NCBI GenBank assembly: GCA_017303975.1
Contig: JAFLBG010000005.1
Location: forward strand, 1-39,352
Direction: 5' to 3'
Source of the DNA: Bacteroidota bacterium
GTDB lineage: Bacteria; Bacteroidota; Bacteroidia; JAFLBG01
Length of the DNA stretch: 39,352 nt
The position numbers were made by a program, and so were the translations under genes. A model generated the notes under the pieces. It saw only the letters and a list, made by a program, of their open reading frames with translations. It was not told where the DNA came from and ran no database searches. Positions 25,082 to 33,096 of the stretch are shown here, in pieces. The stretch's first letter is position 1. Each line of letters starts with the position of its first letter.

Positions 25082-28000
25082 ATGAAAAGAGTTTACACAT
25101 TTATCCTTGCTGTATTATTTTTCAGCAACTTACAACTTCAAGCACAATGTGGCATTACGCTATCTTCTGCTACTACCACTATAACATGTAATGGTGGTAC
25201 TAATGGAGCTATAACAGCTACAGCAGGCGGAGGAACACCATACGGAACTAACAGCCCTGGCTTAATTATTTCTGAATTCTTAGCAAATCCTCAAGGTACA
25301 GATGCTCCATACGAGTACGTTGAACTACTTGCAACGAAAGAAATTAATTTTGCTACAACCCCTTACACGGTAATATTTTCTAACAACGGTATAGCAAATG
25401 CAAGTGGTTGGACCCAAGGAGGCTTAGTTACGTATGCGTTTGAGATAAGTGCAGGAAAAGTTAATGTTGGCGATGTTGTATATGTTGGAGGCTCTTCAAT
25501 GAATGTTTCCGGAACAATTGTACGATCTATTTTTAACGATGTAAACAATGGGGATGGAGGAATTGGAACAGCACAAAACAATGTATTAGGAAATGGAGGA
25601 GCAAATGCCGATGGAATAGCTGTGTTTAACGTTGGCACTGCATCTCTTACAAATAGCACTGTTCCAGTTGATGCAATATTTTTTGGTTCATCTATTGGAA
25701 GTGCAGAAGTATCTTCAACACAAGGATACCAGCTACCTGTAAATGATTTATACAGTGGTGGAAAATTAACAAGCACAAGTTTCCTATTACCGGATCCGCA
25801 AGAAAAAGAACTATATGTAGCAACGGGAACCTACAATGAAAAAACACTTCAATTTTCATCTGCCAGAACATGGTCAGTTACCACAACATCTTCAGACAAA
25901 GCCAGCTTTGTAAATCTTATAAATTTATACGACTATGCATGGTCAACAGGATCTATCACAAATACTACAACAGGTTTATCAGCGGGAACATACACAGTAA
26001 GTGTTACAGATGCCGTACCATGTGCACAATCATTTACCGTAAATGTTGCACAACCTTCAGTAATTGCGGTTTCCTTTACAAAAAGTAATATTAGCTGCAA
26101 TGGTCTTTCTAACGGCTTGTTAGTTGCTACTCCTTCGGGAGGAGCAGGTGCACCTTATTCTTATTTGTGGGGCAATGGTTCTACCACTTCAACTATATCA
26201 GGATTAGGAGTGGGGACCTATTCTGTTCTTGTATCCGACAAAAACGGATGTGTTTCTAATTTATTTACTGAATCAATAACACAACCCGCTGCGTTAACTG
26301 TTTCATTAACATCTTCCAACAATGTTTCGTGTAAGGCAGGAACAAACGGGTTAATTAATATTACAACATTAGGAGGAACACTTCAATACAGCTATTCTTG
26401 GAGTAATGCAGCCACTACAGAAGATTTAACATCTATTGGTGCAGGAACATACGCAGTATTAGTAACAGACGCAAATGCTTGTACTCAAACATTTACCACC
26501 AGCATTACAGAACCGGCATCGGCTTTAACAGCTAGTGCATCGGTAGCAAATGTAATTTGCTTTGGTGCAACTACCGGCAGCATAAACCTTTCTGCTACTG
26601 GCGGAACAGCCGGATATGCTTACATGTGGAGCAACAGTGCTACCACAGAAGATGTATCAGGTGTTGCAGCAGGAAGTTACTCTGTTACGATTACAGACGG
26701 AAACGCTTGTACGCTGGTAAAAAACTACACACTTACCCAAAACACAGCTATAACAGCTAGTGCAACTGTAAGTAATTTAACATGCTTTGGAAACCAAAAT
26801 GGATCTATTACTCTATATTCAACTTTAGGCGGAACACCAGGATATACTTACTCTTGGAATAATGGAGCAACTACTGCAAACATTAGTGGAGCAGCTTCCG
26901 GCAATTACAATGTTACTATTACTGATTCACAAGGCTGTACATCAGTTCTAAATTATGTAATTACATCTCCTTCTGCATTAAGCGCAACTACATCAGTAAC
27001 TCATGTAGTTTGTAATGGTGGTGTAGGTGGAGTAATTAACTTAGGTGTTTTTGGAGGAGTTGTTCCACACACATTCCTTTGGAGCAATGGTTCTACCACA
27101 CAAAATATTAATACACTTAGCGCAGGCGTATATCAGGTTACTATAAAAGACGCAAACAATTGTACGCTTGTTATAACAGACACAATTAATCAACCCACAG
27201 CATTCAACTTTAATTTTATTGTTAAAGATGCTTGCTATGCAGACACTTCCGGCTCTATTAATTTAACTGTTTCCGGAAACACAGCACCTTATTCATACTC
27301 ATGGAGTACAGGCGATACGAAAGAAGACCTAAATAAACTTACAGGAGGAATGTATTATGTAGCTATTACAGACATCAACAACTGTGTAGGCGTGGATTCC
27401 GTGAATGTAAATGAACTAATGTCGCCAATAACAATTACCGATTCTATTGCAAATGCTACTTGTAACGGTATAAACAACGGTATGATTGATATTACCGTAA
27501 ACGGTGGATATGGCAACAATTCATTTTTATGGAGCAACAATAGTATGACCGAAGATATTGATAGTGTAACTGTTGGTATGTACAATGTAACTGTTACAGA
27601 CGGAGAAGGTTGTACAGCTAGCGCTCAATATACAATTGCAGGAGATTCGGCACTTACGCTTACACTAACTCAAACACATGTTGTTTGTTTTGCAGATAGC
27701 AATGGCGCTGTATTAGCTGCAGCAAATGGAGGAGTTATGCCATACTCTTTTATGTGGAGCAACACTGCTACAACAGCAGCACTTGCAAACTTAATGGCAG
27801 GAACCTACTACGTAACTGCGATGGATTCTGTTGGCTGTATGGCAATGGATACTATTACACTAAACCAAGTAGCTCAAGTAGCTTCGGGAGTTTCTGCATC
27901 CGATTCTGTTTTGTGTAAAGGAGAATTTACAACACTTACAGCCTCTTCTGCTAACGGAGGAATATCTTATGTTTGGTTTAACAATCAAACTACAAATCCA

Positions 28001-28594
28001 ATAACAGTTATGCCTACTGCAACAACCAACTACAGTGTTACTGCTTTAGATTCTGTAGGTTGTTCCGCATCGGTAAATATTACTATCACGGTAAACAATT
28101 TACCTCCGGTAGTATTCAATGTAGCTCCTGATACACTTTGCTCAACTTCATTTGGAGCGCTGCTTCAAGGAGGTAGCCCTGTAGGAGGAACTTACTCTGG
28201 TTCATTTGTAAACAGCACAAATGATTATTTTAACGTGTCAGCCGCTGGATTAGGAAATCATGTTATAAATTATTCCTATACCGATAGCAATGGATGCTCA
28301 CTTATGGTAAAAGATACACTAAGTGTTGTATTGTGCACAGGTATTGAAGAAGAAACTGCCAGCTATTTTGGACTATATCCAAATCCTAATGACGGAAATT
28401 TCTCCGTTGAGGTAAACTCAACTCTTGACAATGCAACACTTACCATTATCAATAACACAGGTGCAACTGTTTACACACAAGCTATAGAGCAAAATATGAG
28501 CACTGTATCCTTAAACACTTTACCTAAAGGATTGTATATGGTAGTTATAACCAATTCAGGAACTACATCTACAAAGCGGGTTATAATTCAATAA
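25082..28594 (+). CDS. Large SprB-repeat surface adhesin with inserted lamin-tail domain and T9SS sorting signal
   Basis: The 1170-residue exported protein has a signal peptide to QLQAQ (about residue 22) and nine SprB-type repeats of about 75 residues. Typical elements are NGSI, GGTPGYTYSWNNGATT, SAGTYTVSVTD and GC. The first repeat is split: TITCNGGTNGAITAT up to TPY (about 33-54) resumes as YDYAWSTG (about 283) after an inserted lamin-tail-like domain of some 225 residues (LIISEFLANPQGTDAPYEYV). After the repeats come one Ig-like unit (about 935-1020), a second beta domain, and a T9SS type A sorting domain from YPNPNDGNFSVEV (about 1102) to KRVIIQ. Such proteins act in adhesion or gliding on the cell surface. 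A strong terminator follows. Confidence 0.9.
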   Translation: MKRVYTFILAVLFFSNLQLQAQCGITLSSATTTITCNGGTNGAITATAGGGTPYGTNSPGLIISEFLANPQGTDAPYEYVELLATKEINFATTPYTVIFSNNGIANASGWTQGGLVTYAFEISAGKVNVGDVVYVGGSSMNVSGTIVRSIFNDVNNGDGGIGTAQNNVLGNGGANADGIAVFNVGTASLTNSTVPVDAIFFGSSIGSAEVSSTQGYQLPVNDLYSGGKLTSTSFLLPDPQEKELYVATGTYNEKTLQFSSARTWSVTTTSSDKASFVNLINLYDYAWSTGSITNTTTGLSAGTYTVSVTDAVPCAQSFTVNVAQPSVIAVSFTKSNISCNGLSNGLLVATPSGGAGAPYSYLWGNGSTTSTISGLGVGTYSVLVSDKNGCVSNLFTESITQPAALTVSLTSSNNVSCKAGTNGLINITTLGGTLQYSYSWSNAATTEDLTSIGAGTYAVLVTDANACTQTFTTSITEPASALTASASVANVICFGATTGSINLSATGGTAGYAYMWSNSATTEDVSGVAAGSYSVTITDGNACTLVKNYTLTQNTAITASATVSNLTCFGNQNGSITLYSTLGGTPGYTYSWNNGATTANISGAASGNYNVTITDSQGCTSVLNYVITSPSALSATTSVTHVVCNGGVGGVINLGVFGGVVPHTFLWSNGSTTQNINTLSAGVYQVTIKDANNCTLVITDTINQPTAFNFNFIVKDACYADTSGSINLTVSGNTAPYSYSWSTGDTKEDLNKLTGGMYYVAITDINNCVGVDSVNVNELMSPITITDSIANATCNGINNGMIDITVNGGYGNNSFLWSNNSMTEDIDSVTVGMYNVTVTDGEGCTASAQYTIAGDSALTLTLTQTHVVCFADSNGAVLAAANGGVMPYSFMWSNTATTAALANLMAGTYYVTAMDSVGCMAMDTITLNQVAQVASGVSASDSVLCKGEFTTLTASSANGGISYVWFNNQTTNPITVMPTATTNYSVTALDSVGCSASVNITITVNNLPPVVFNVAPDTLCSTSFGALLQGGSPVGGTYSGSFVNSTNDYFNVSAAGLGNHVINYSYTDSNGCSLMVKDTLSVVLCTGIEEETASYFGLYPNPNDGNFSVEVNSTLDNATLTIINNTGATVYTQAIEQNMSTVSLNTLPKGLYMVVITNSGTTSTKRVIIQ

Positions 28595-28611
28595 ATAATT
28601 TTTTCTACTAC

Positions 28612-28647
28612 AAAAGGCGGAGTCGTATTTATACGACTCCGCCTTTT
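28612..28647 (+). terminator. Strong intrinsic terminator after the adhesin gene
   Basis: A perfect 16-base stem (28612-28627 with 28632-28647) surrounds a TTTA loop. Its core is GGCGGAGTCGTA and its ends are A4/T4, so it can stop transcription from either side. It lies 17 bases after the stop codon. Confidence 0.88.
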
Positions 28648-28692
28648 GCATTTCAGAGAATTATCTTTAAACAAAAAGGATACACTTATTTT

Positions 28693-28700
28693 TATCTTTG
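28693..28700 (+). promoter_or_regulatory. -7 element directly before the PLP-enzyme start (possible leaderless mRNA)
   Basis: TATCTTTG ends five bases before the ATG at 28706, so transcription would start at or next to the start codon. It is also part of the 14-base perfect palindrome ATCTTTGCAAAGAT (28694-28707). No good -33 element was found at the usual distance. Confidence 0.4.
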
Positions 28701-28705
28701 CAAAG

Positions 28706-29578
28706 ATGGTTAGAAATATAAACTCTCCTTTCCTAGTTGAAAAAGAAATTAAACTATCTGTTCTGCTAACAGAAAAACCAGACACTCCAGGAGGCAACAA
28801 GCACTATAAATTAAAATATAACATTGAAAAAATGTTCGCTGAAGGACTAGCTACACTGCTTACTTTTGGAGGTGCCTTTTCTAATCACATTTTAGCTACT
28901 GCAATTGCAGGGAAAAAGGAAGGCTTCAAAACCATTGGCATTATTAGAGGCGAAGAATTAAATCCCGACTCGAATAGTATTTTGAAAGATGCACACAACA
29001 ATGGAATGCAATTGCACTTTGTATCAAGGGAAGAGTATAGAAAAAAAGACACTCCGGAATTTATTTCGCAGCTAATAAAAGAATTCGGAAATTTTTATTC
29101 ATTGCCCGAAGGTGGCTCAAACACACTTGCTGTAAAAGGATGTGAGGAAATTTTACTTGAATCTCATCAAGAGTATAATTATATAACATGCGCTGTTGGA
29201 ACAGGAGCAACGCTTGCAGGAATAATAAATGCGAGCAATAACAAACAAAAGGTAATTGGAATTAGTGTATTGCAGCAATCCGGATGGCTTGAAAAACAAG
29301 TTGAGAGTTTCCTTATGCCCCCAAACCGAATTAACTGGGAACTAAACAACGATTATACTTTTGGAAAGTATGGAAATGCAAATACCCAACTAATTGATTT
29401 TTATTTTTATTTTAAACAAGAATTCGGCATCGAATTAGATTTGGTGTATTCAGCAAAAATGATGTTTGGTATTTTTGATATGATTAAGAAAAACAAAATT
29501 GAACCGGGAAGTTCCATTCTCGCAATACACACAGGAGGAACGCACGGCAACAAAGAGTTGATTAAAAAATATAGATAG
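28706..29578 (+). CDS. PLP-dependent ACC deaminase/D-cysteine desulfhydrase family enzyme
   Basis: The 290-residue protein is a fold type II PLP enzyme. Lys32 in PGGNKHYKLKYNI is the expected Schiff-base lysine. TFGGAFSNHILATA (about 53-66) and a GTGATLAGII phosphate loop near 171-180 are the family's other marks, and AIHTGGTHGN lies near the end. Members deaminate 1-aminocyclopropane-1-carboxylate or desulfurate D-cysteine; sequence alone does not settle which. The frame is open upstream to a TTG at 28646 inside the terminator hairpin, which is rejected. The ATG at 28706 fits the family N terminus (NSPF before KLSVLLTEK). The next gene begins 5 bases after the stop. Confidence 0.87.
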   Translation: MVRNINSPFLVEKEIKLSVLLTEKPDTPGGNKHYKLKYNIEKMFAEGLATLLTFGGAFSNHILATAIAGKKEGFKTIGIIRGEELNPDSNSILKDAHNNGMQLHFVSREEYRKKDTPEFISQLIKEFGNFYSLPEGGSNTLAVKGCEEILLESHQEYNYITCAVGTGATLAGIINASNNKQKVIGISVLQQSGWLEKQVESFLMPPNRINWELNNDYTFGKYGNANTQLIDFYFYFKQEFGIELDLVYSAKMMFGIFDMIKKNKIEPGSSILAIHTGGTHGNKELIKKYR

Positions 29579-29583
29579 CACGT

Positions 29584-30486
29584 ATGCAACCCATTTCCCT
29601 AAGAGGTTTATTTTTAATCCCACTATTCTTATCTGCATTTTTTTTATTCTCTACAAACCAAACCAATGAAGATGCAGAGCAATATATAAAAAATTACAAA
29701 AATGATGCCATAAAAGAAATGAAAGCGCATGGCATTCCTGCTAGTATTATATTAGCACAAGGATTACTAGAATCAAGTTATGGCAAAAGTAAGCTTGCGG
29801 TAAATGCCAATAACCACTTTGGAATAAAATGCCATAACTACTGGACAGGAGAAAAATTTATTCAAGACGATGATGCAGAAGACGAGTGCTTTAGAAAATA
29901 TAAAACCGTTTTAGAATCGTACTCAGACCACACCGCTTTTTTAAAAACAAGACAGCGATACGCATTTCTATTTGAACTTAAAACTACCGATTACAAAGGC
30001 TGGGCAAAAGGCTTGAGCAAAGCCGGATACGCCACCGACCCAAAATACAGCGATAAACTTATTAACATTATTGAGAATTACAAACTGTATCAACTGGATA
30101 GCAACAGCAAACACAAGCCTACTTCAAATTCAAACCTAACACCAACGCATGAAGTAAAACGAAATAATCGAGTAAAATACATTACCATAAAAAAAGGCGA
30201 CACCTTTTATTCTATCGGAAAAGAATTTGATATAAGCCTCACTGAATTATACTCTTACAACGATTGCGATTCTACCTATATATTATCAGAGGGAGAAAAA
30301 ATTTATTTAGGGGTAAAAAGAAGAAAAAGCAAAATCCCGTTTCATGTTGTAAAAGATGGGGAATCACTACACCGCATTTCGCAAGAATACGCTGTTACTA
30401 TAAAAGCTATTTGCAAAAAAAACAAACTGCCGAAAAATAAAATATTTGTAGTGGGAGAAAAAATTTGGCTTAGGAAACAAAAATAA
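29584..30486 (+). CDS. Exported N-acetylglucosaminidase with two LysM domains
   Basis: The 300-residue protein has an N-terminal hydrophobic segment (about 5-24), then a glucosaminidase domain (about 28-175) with catalytic Glu63 in AQGLLESSYGKSKLA and NNHFGIKCHNYW. Two C-terminal LysM domains follow (YITIKKGDTFYSIGKEFDI near 200-245 and FHVVKDGESLHRISQEYAV near 257-297), which bind peptidoglycan glycans. It cuts or remodels the cell-wall sugar backbone in the periplasm, as in cell separation. It starts 5 bases after the PLP gene and its stop lies one base from the convergent mutY end. Confidence 0.92.
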   Translation: MQPISLRGLFLIPLFLSAFFLFSTNQTNEDAEQYIKNYKNDAIKEMKAHGIPASIILAQGLLESSYGKSKLAVNANNHFGIKCHNYWTGEKFIQDDDAEDECFRKYKTVLESYSDHTAFLKTRQRYAFLFELKTTDYKGWAKGLSKAGYATDPKYSDKLINIIENYKLYQLDSNSKHKPTSNSNLTPTHEVKRNNRVKYITIKKGDTFYSIGKEFDISLTELYSYNDCDSTYILSEGEKIYLGVKRRKSKIPFHVVKDGESLHRISQEYAVTIKAICKKNKLPKNKIFVVGEKIWLRKQK

Positions 30487-30487
30487 A

Positions 30488-31537
30488 TTAACTGCGCTCT
30501 TTCCAGTATTTCTCAATAAGTCGAGGAATTGCGTAGTTTTTTATTTTTTTTAGTGAAACAATTCGATTGTTTTCTTCGAAAGAAATTTTAGAGCAATCTG
30601 AAACAACCACTTCTATAAACTTAGCATGTATTTTTTGATGGCTTAATTGATGTAAAAAATAAGTAGAGATTTTTTTAACCACATTTTTACCGGAAAGAGT
30701 TTTCTTAAATTCTTTTGAAGTCAATACACTTTCAATTGGCTTTGATTCCGTATGCTCAATTAGCGGAAAATCGTACAACCCTTGCCAAATATCATTTGCA
30801 CCTCGTTTATTTAAAATAATATTGTTTTTCTTATCTGTAATAACCAAATAATAAAAATACCTGTTACGAATTTTAAGTTTCTTTTCCTTAACAGGGAACA
30901 ATTGCACCGAATTATTTTTAAACGCATAACAATACGAACGCACACAACAGCTTGAACACAATGGATTCTTTGGTTTGCAAACCATTGCCCCTAACTCCAT
31001 AATGGCTTGATTATTTGACGCAGCATTTTTTACATCTAACAGCTCTTGTGCCAATTTCATAAACTCTACTTTGCCGGTTGCACTATTTATTGGAGTATTT
31101 ATTTCAAATAATCTGGACAATACGCGATAAACATTGCCATCTACAACTGCGTATGGCTCGTCAAATGCAAACGAAGCAATTGCAGCGGCAGTGTAATCTC
31201 CAACTCCTTTTAATTTTTTAATCTCCGAATACGTTGTCGGAAAAACTCCGTTGTGCTCTTTAACAATTGTTTTAGCTGCAAAATGCAAATTACGCGCTCT
31301 AGAATAGTAACCTAATCCTTGCCATAATTTTAATAATTTTTCTTCCGAAGCTTTTGCTAAATCGGCAACAGTCGGGAAATTCTCTACAAATTTTAAGTAA
31401 TAAGGCAACCCTTGTTCTACCCGTGTTTGCTGTAAAATAATTTCCGACAACCAAATTAAATAAGGATTGCGAGTTGCCCGCCAAGGCAAGTCTCGCTTAT
31501 GCTTTTCGTACCATTTTATTAACTCCCTAGAAATCAA
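30488..31537 (-). CDS. mutY: A/G-specific adenine glycosylase
   Basis: MutY removes adenine paired with 8-oxoguanine. The 349-residue protein has LPWRATRNPYLIWLSEIILQ (17-36, with catalytic Glu32), the helix-hairpin-helix KLKGVGDYTAAAIASFAF (108-125), and Asp133 in VVDGNVYR. The iron-sulfur cysteines lie in CKPKNPLCSSCCVRSYC (C-x6-C-x2-C-x5-C). A C-terminal Nudix-like 8-oxoG-recognition domain (about 225-345) completes it. The start is TTG at 31537: an in-frame stop lies seven codons upstream, and the next Met would lose the catalytic region. It is divergent from the HU gene. Confidence 0.95.
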   Translation of the reverse strand: MISRELIKWYEKHKRDLPWRATRNPYLIWLSEIILQQTRVEQGLPYYLKFVENFPTVADLAKASEEKLLKLWQGLGYYSRARNLHFAAKTIVKEHNGVFPTTYSEIKKLKGVGDYTAAAIASFAFDEPYAVVDGNVYRVLSRLFEINTPINSATGKVEFMKLAQELLDVKNAASNNQAIMELGAMVCKPKNPLCSSCCVRSYCYAFKNNSVQLFPVKEKKLKIRNRYFYYLVITDKKNNIILNKRGANDIWQGLYDFPLIEHTESKPIESVLTSKEFKKTLSGKNVVKKISTYFLHQLSHQKIHAKFIEVVVSDCSKISFEENNRIVSLKKIKNYAIPRLIEKYWKERS

Positions 31538-31595
31538 AGTGTAATCGCATTTTTAGAACAAACAAATTAGTCCCATTTTTGTTTAACATACTAAT

Positions 31596-31625
31596 TTTCA
31601 GTTAATTTAAAAATTAGTATATTTG
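31596..31625 (+). promoter_or_regulatory. Promoter of the HU gene
   Basis: TATATTTG (31618-31625) is a full -7 match, with TTT (31596-31598) 19 bases upstream in the -33 place, though a C replaces the G. The leader to the ATG at 31655 would be about 25 bases. Confidence 0.5.
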
Positions 31626-31654
31626 TAAGGTATTAATAATTAATTAATTACAAA

Positions 31655-31954
31655 ATGACAAAGGCAGACATCATTAACGAGATTTCTGAGAAGACAGGAA
31701 TTGAGAAATTACAGGTTCAAACTGTTGTTGAATCTATGATGAAATCGATAAAAGATTCATTAGTAACCGGCAAAAACGTTTATTTAAGAGGCTTTGGCAG
31801 CTTTATCGTAAAAAAACGTGCAGAAAAAACTGGCAGAAATATTTCTAAGAACACCGCTATTATTATTCCTGCACACTTCATTCCGGCATTTAAACCGGCT
31901 AAAATTTTTACTGATAAAGTAAAAAATAATGTAAAAGTAGCAGAAGACAACTAA
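31655..31954 (+). CDS. HU family DNA-binding protein
   Basis: This small nucleoid protein of 99 residues begins MTKADIINEISEKTGIEK. The DNA-binding arm region includes NVYLRGFGSFIVKKRAEKTG (about 42-61), and KNTAIIIPAHFIPAFKPAKI follows, the usual HU/IHF C-terminal helix. It bends DNA and helps compact the chromosome. Its stop overlaps by one base with the next gene (TAATG), so the two are translated together. The order HU, TPR protein, small basic peptide and RNase E/G is one I recall from many Bacteroidota. Confidence 0.93.
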   Translation: MTKADIINEISEKTGIEKLQVQTVVESMMKSIKDSLVTGKNVYLRGFGSFIVKKRAEKTGRNISKNTAIIIPAHFIPAFKPAKIFTDKVKNNVKVAEDN

Positions 31955-32778
31955 TGCGAATTGGATCTGGTTTATTTTGGTTGGTTATTGCACTAGCCTT
32001 ACTTTTTATTGCACTTTACTTTGCCAACACTAAACCTTCTTTAAAAAAGGTAGAAGATTCTCATGACCATACCACTACCTCCGATTTTTCTCTAAACTTC
32101 GATTCAATAATTAAAGCTTCGGTCGCAGTTCTATCTGCAGCCGAAAAAGAAAAAATAGGTGCGTTTTCTAAAAATGTGGAGGCAAATCAAGCCAACTACG
32201 ATTCGCTAATTGCATTTTGGGATGCTAAAAAAATGCCGGTAATTGCATCGTACTACACCGAACAGCTTGCCAATAAAAAAAACACATCGGGCTACTACAC
32301 TACTTCCGGACTTCGGTATTACCGTGCAGTAGGTTTTGCTAAAGAAGATATGCGCCCTGCTTTATATAGCAGCGCAATACGTATATTAAACAAAGCAATT
32401 GAACTAAATCCCAATAATTTAGAAGCCAAAACCGGATTGGGAGTATGTTACGTAGAAAGCACCCCTGAACCAATGAAAGGTATTACCCTTTTAAGAGAAG
32501 TTGTGCAACAAGATTCTACTTTTATTGACGCACACATTAATTTGGGGCTATTTGCCGTAAAATCAGGCCAGTTTGACAAGGCAATAGACCGATTTAACAA
32601 AGTGCTAAAAATAAATGCTGAATATTTAGAAGCTTATTTATATCTTGCGGACTGCTACGAGCAGGTTGGTAATAAAAAAGAAGCTATATTTGCGCTCGAA
32701 AATTATAAAAACAGAGTAAACGACATTACTATAAAAAACGAAATTGAAAATTATATTAACAAATTAAAAAACAGTTAG
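31954..32778 (+). CDS. Membrane-anchored TPR protein
   Basis: The 274-residue protein has one N-terminal membrane helix (about 6-26, FWLVIALALLFIALYFA), then a polar linker. At least three tetratricopeptide units follow (about 145-265, with RILNKAIELNPNNLEAKTGL, DAHINLGLFAVKSGQFDKAI and EAYLYLADCYEQVGNKKEAI). These make protein-binding solenoids. A specific partner is not visible. It overlaps the HU stop by one base and ends 3 bases before the 29-residue basic gene, so all probably share one mRNA that leads to the RNase E/G gene. Confidence 0.88.
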   Translation: MRIGSGLFWLVIALALLFIALYFANTKPSLKKVEDSHDHTTTSDFSLNFDSIIKASVAVLSAAEKEKIGAFSKNVEANQANYDSLIAFWDAKKMPVIASYYTEQLANKKNTSGYYTTSGLRYYRAVGFAKEDMRPALYSSAIRILNKAIELNPNNLEAKTGLGVCYVESTPEPMKGITLLREVVQQDSTFIDAHINLGLFAVKSGQFDKAIDRFNKVLKINAEYLEAYLYLADCYEQVGNKKEAIFALENYKNRVNDITIKNEIENYINKLKNS

Positions 32779-32781
32779 ATT

Positions 32782-32871
32782 ATGCCAAGCGGTAAAAAAA
32801 GAAAAAGACATAAAATGGCTACCCACAAACGCAAAAAACGTTTGAGAAAAAACCGACATAAAAAGAAATAG
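32782..32871 (+). CDS. 29-residue basic ribosomal-type peptide (mS38/bS22-like, AURKAIP1/COX24 type)
   Basis: The peptide has 29 residues, about 19 of them Lys, Arg or His: it begins MPSGKKRKRHKMATHKRKKR and ends LRKNRHKKK. This KKRKRHKM-x-HKRKK pattern is that of short Bacteroidota AURKAIP1/COX24-domain proteins, related to mitochondrial mS38 and actinobacterial bS22, which bind the small ribosomal subunit. The ATG lies 3 bases after the TPR stop. The frame is short but complete and highly family-like, so it is taken as real. The RNase E/G gene follows after a structured gap. Confidence 0.85.
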   Translation: MPSGKKRKRHKMATHKRKKRLRKNRHKKK

Positions 32872-32884
32872 GTAGCAATCATTC

Positions 32885-32921
32885 TATAGCACTTTAGAGT
32901 ATTTTTCTCTAAAGTGCTATA
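32885..32921 (+). other. 15-base perfect hairpin downstream of the basic peptide gene
   Basis: Arms 32885-32899 and 32907-32921 are perfectly complementary (core TAGCACTTTAGAG) around a 7-base loop, 13 bases after the stop. No T run follows, so it may be a processing or stability element rather than a terminator. It lies between the peptide gene and the RNase E/G leader. Confidence 0.7.
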
Positions 32922-32939
32922 TTCAACTTAATCCTTAAC

Positions 32940-33096
32940 TTTTGTTTATTAACTACATGCCGAAAGCACTGTAGTTATTGTTATTTGTTTACATTGAGCA
33001 TTGTATGCTCTTTGGCTAAACCTGTGTGCGCTGCGGTTAAACAGGCTTAGCTTTTATAAAAGTATGAGTGTGCCGTAGTGTTAAAACCGAAGATGT
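32940..33096 (+). promoter_or_regulatory. Structured leader of the RNase E/G gene
   Basis: Three hairpins lie in series before the start codon. AACTACATGC-CGAAA-GCA-C-TGTAGTT (32951-32976) is a 10-pair stem with one bulge. GAGCA/TGCTC (32996-33010) is short. GCTAA-A-CCTGT with ACAGG-C-TTAGC (33015-33051) has ten pairs around one mismatch and is followed by TTTT. Such a leader fits autoregulation by the nuclease, known in principle for E. coli rne, but this is inference. No TAnnTTTG promoter was found within it. Confidence 0.55.

Noticed and set aside
26080-27880. Tandem repeats in the adhesin considered as a CRISPR-like or DNA repeat array
   Set aside because: The repeats are protein-level SprB units of about 75 residues with diverged DNA, in one open frame.
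28646-28705. Upstream TTG start for the PLP enzyme
   Set aside because: It lies inside the terminator hairpin of the adhesin gene and would add 20 residues unlike the family; the ATG at 28706 fits the family N terminus.
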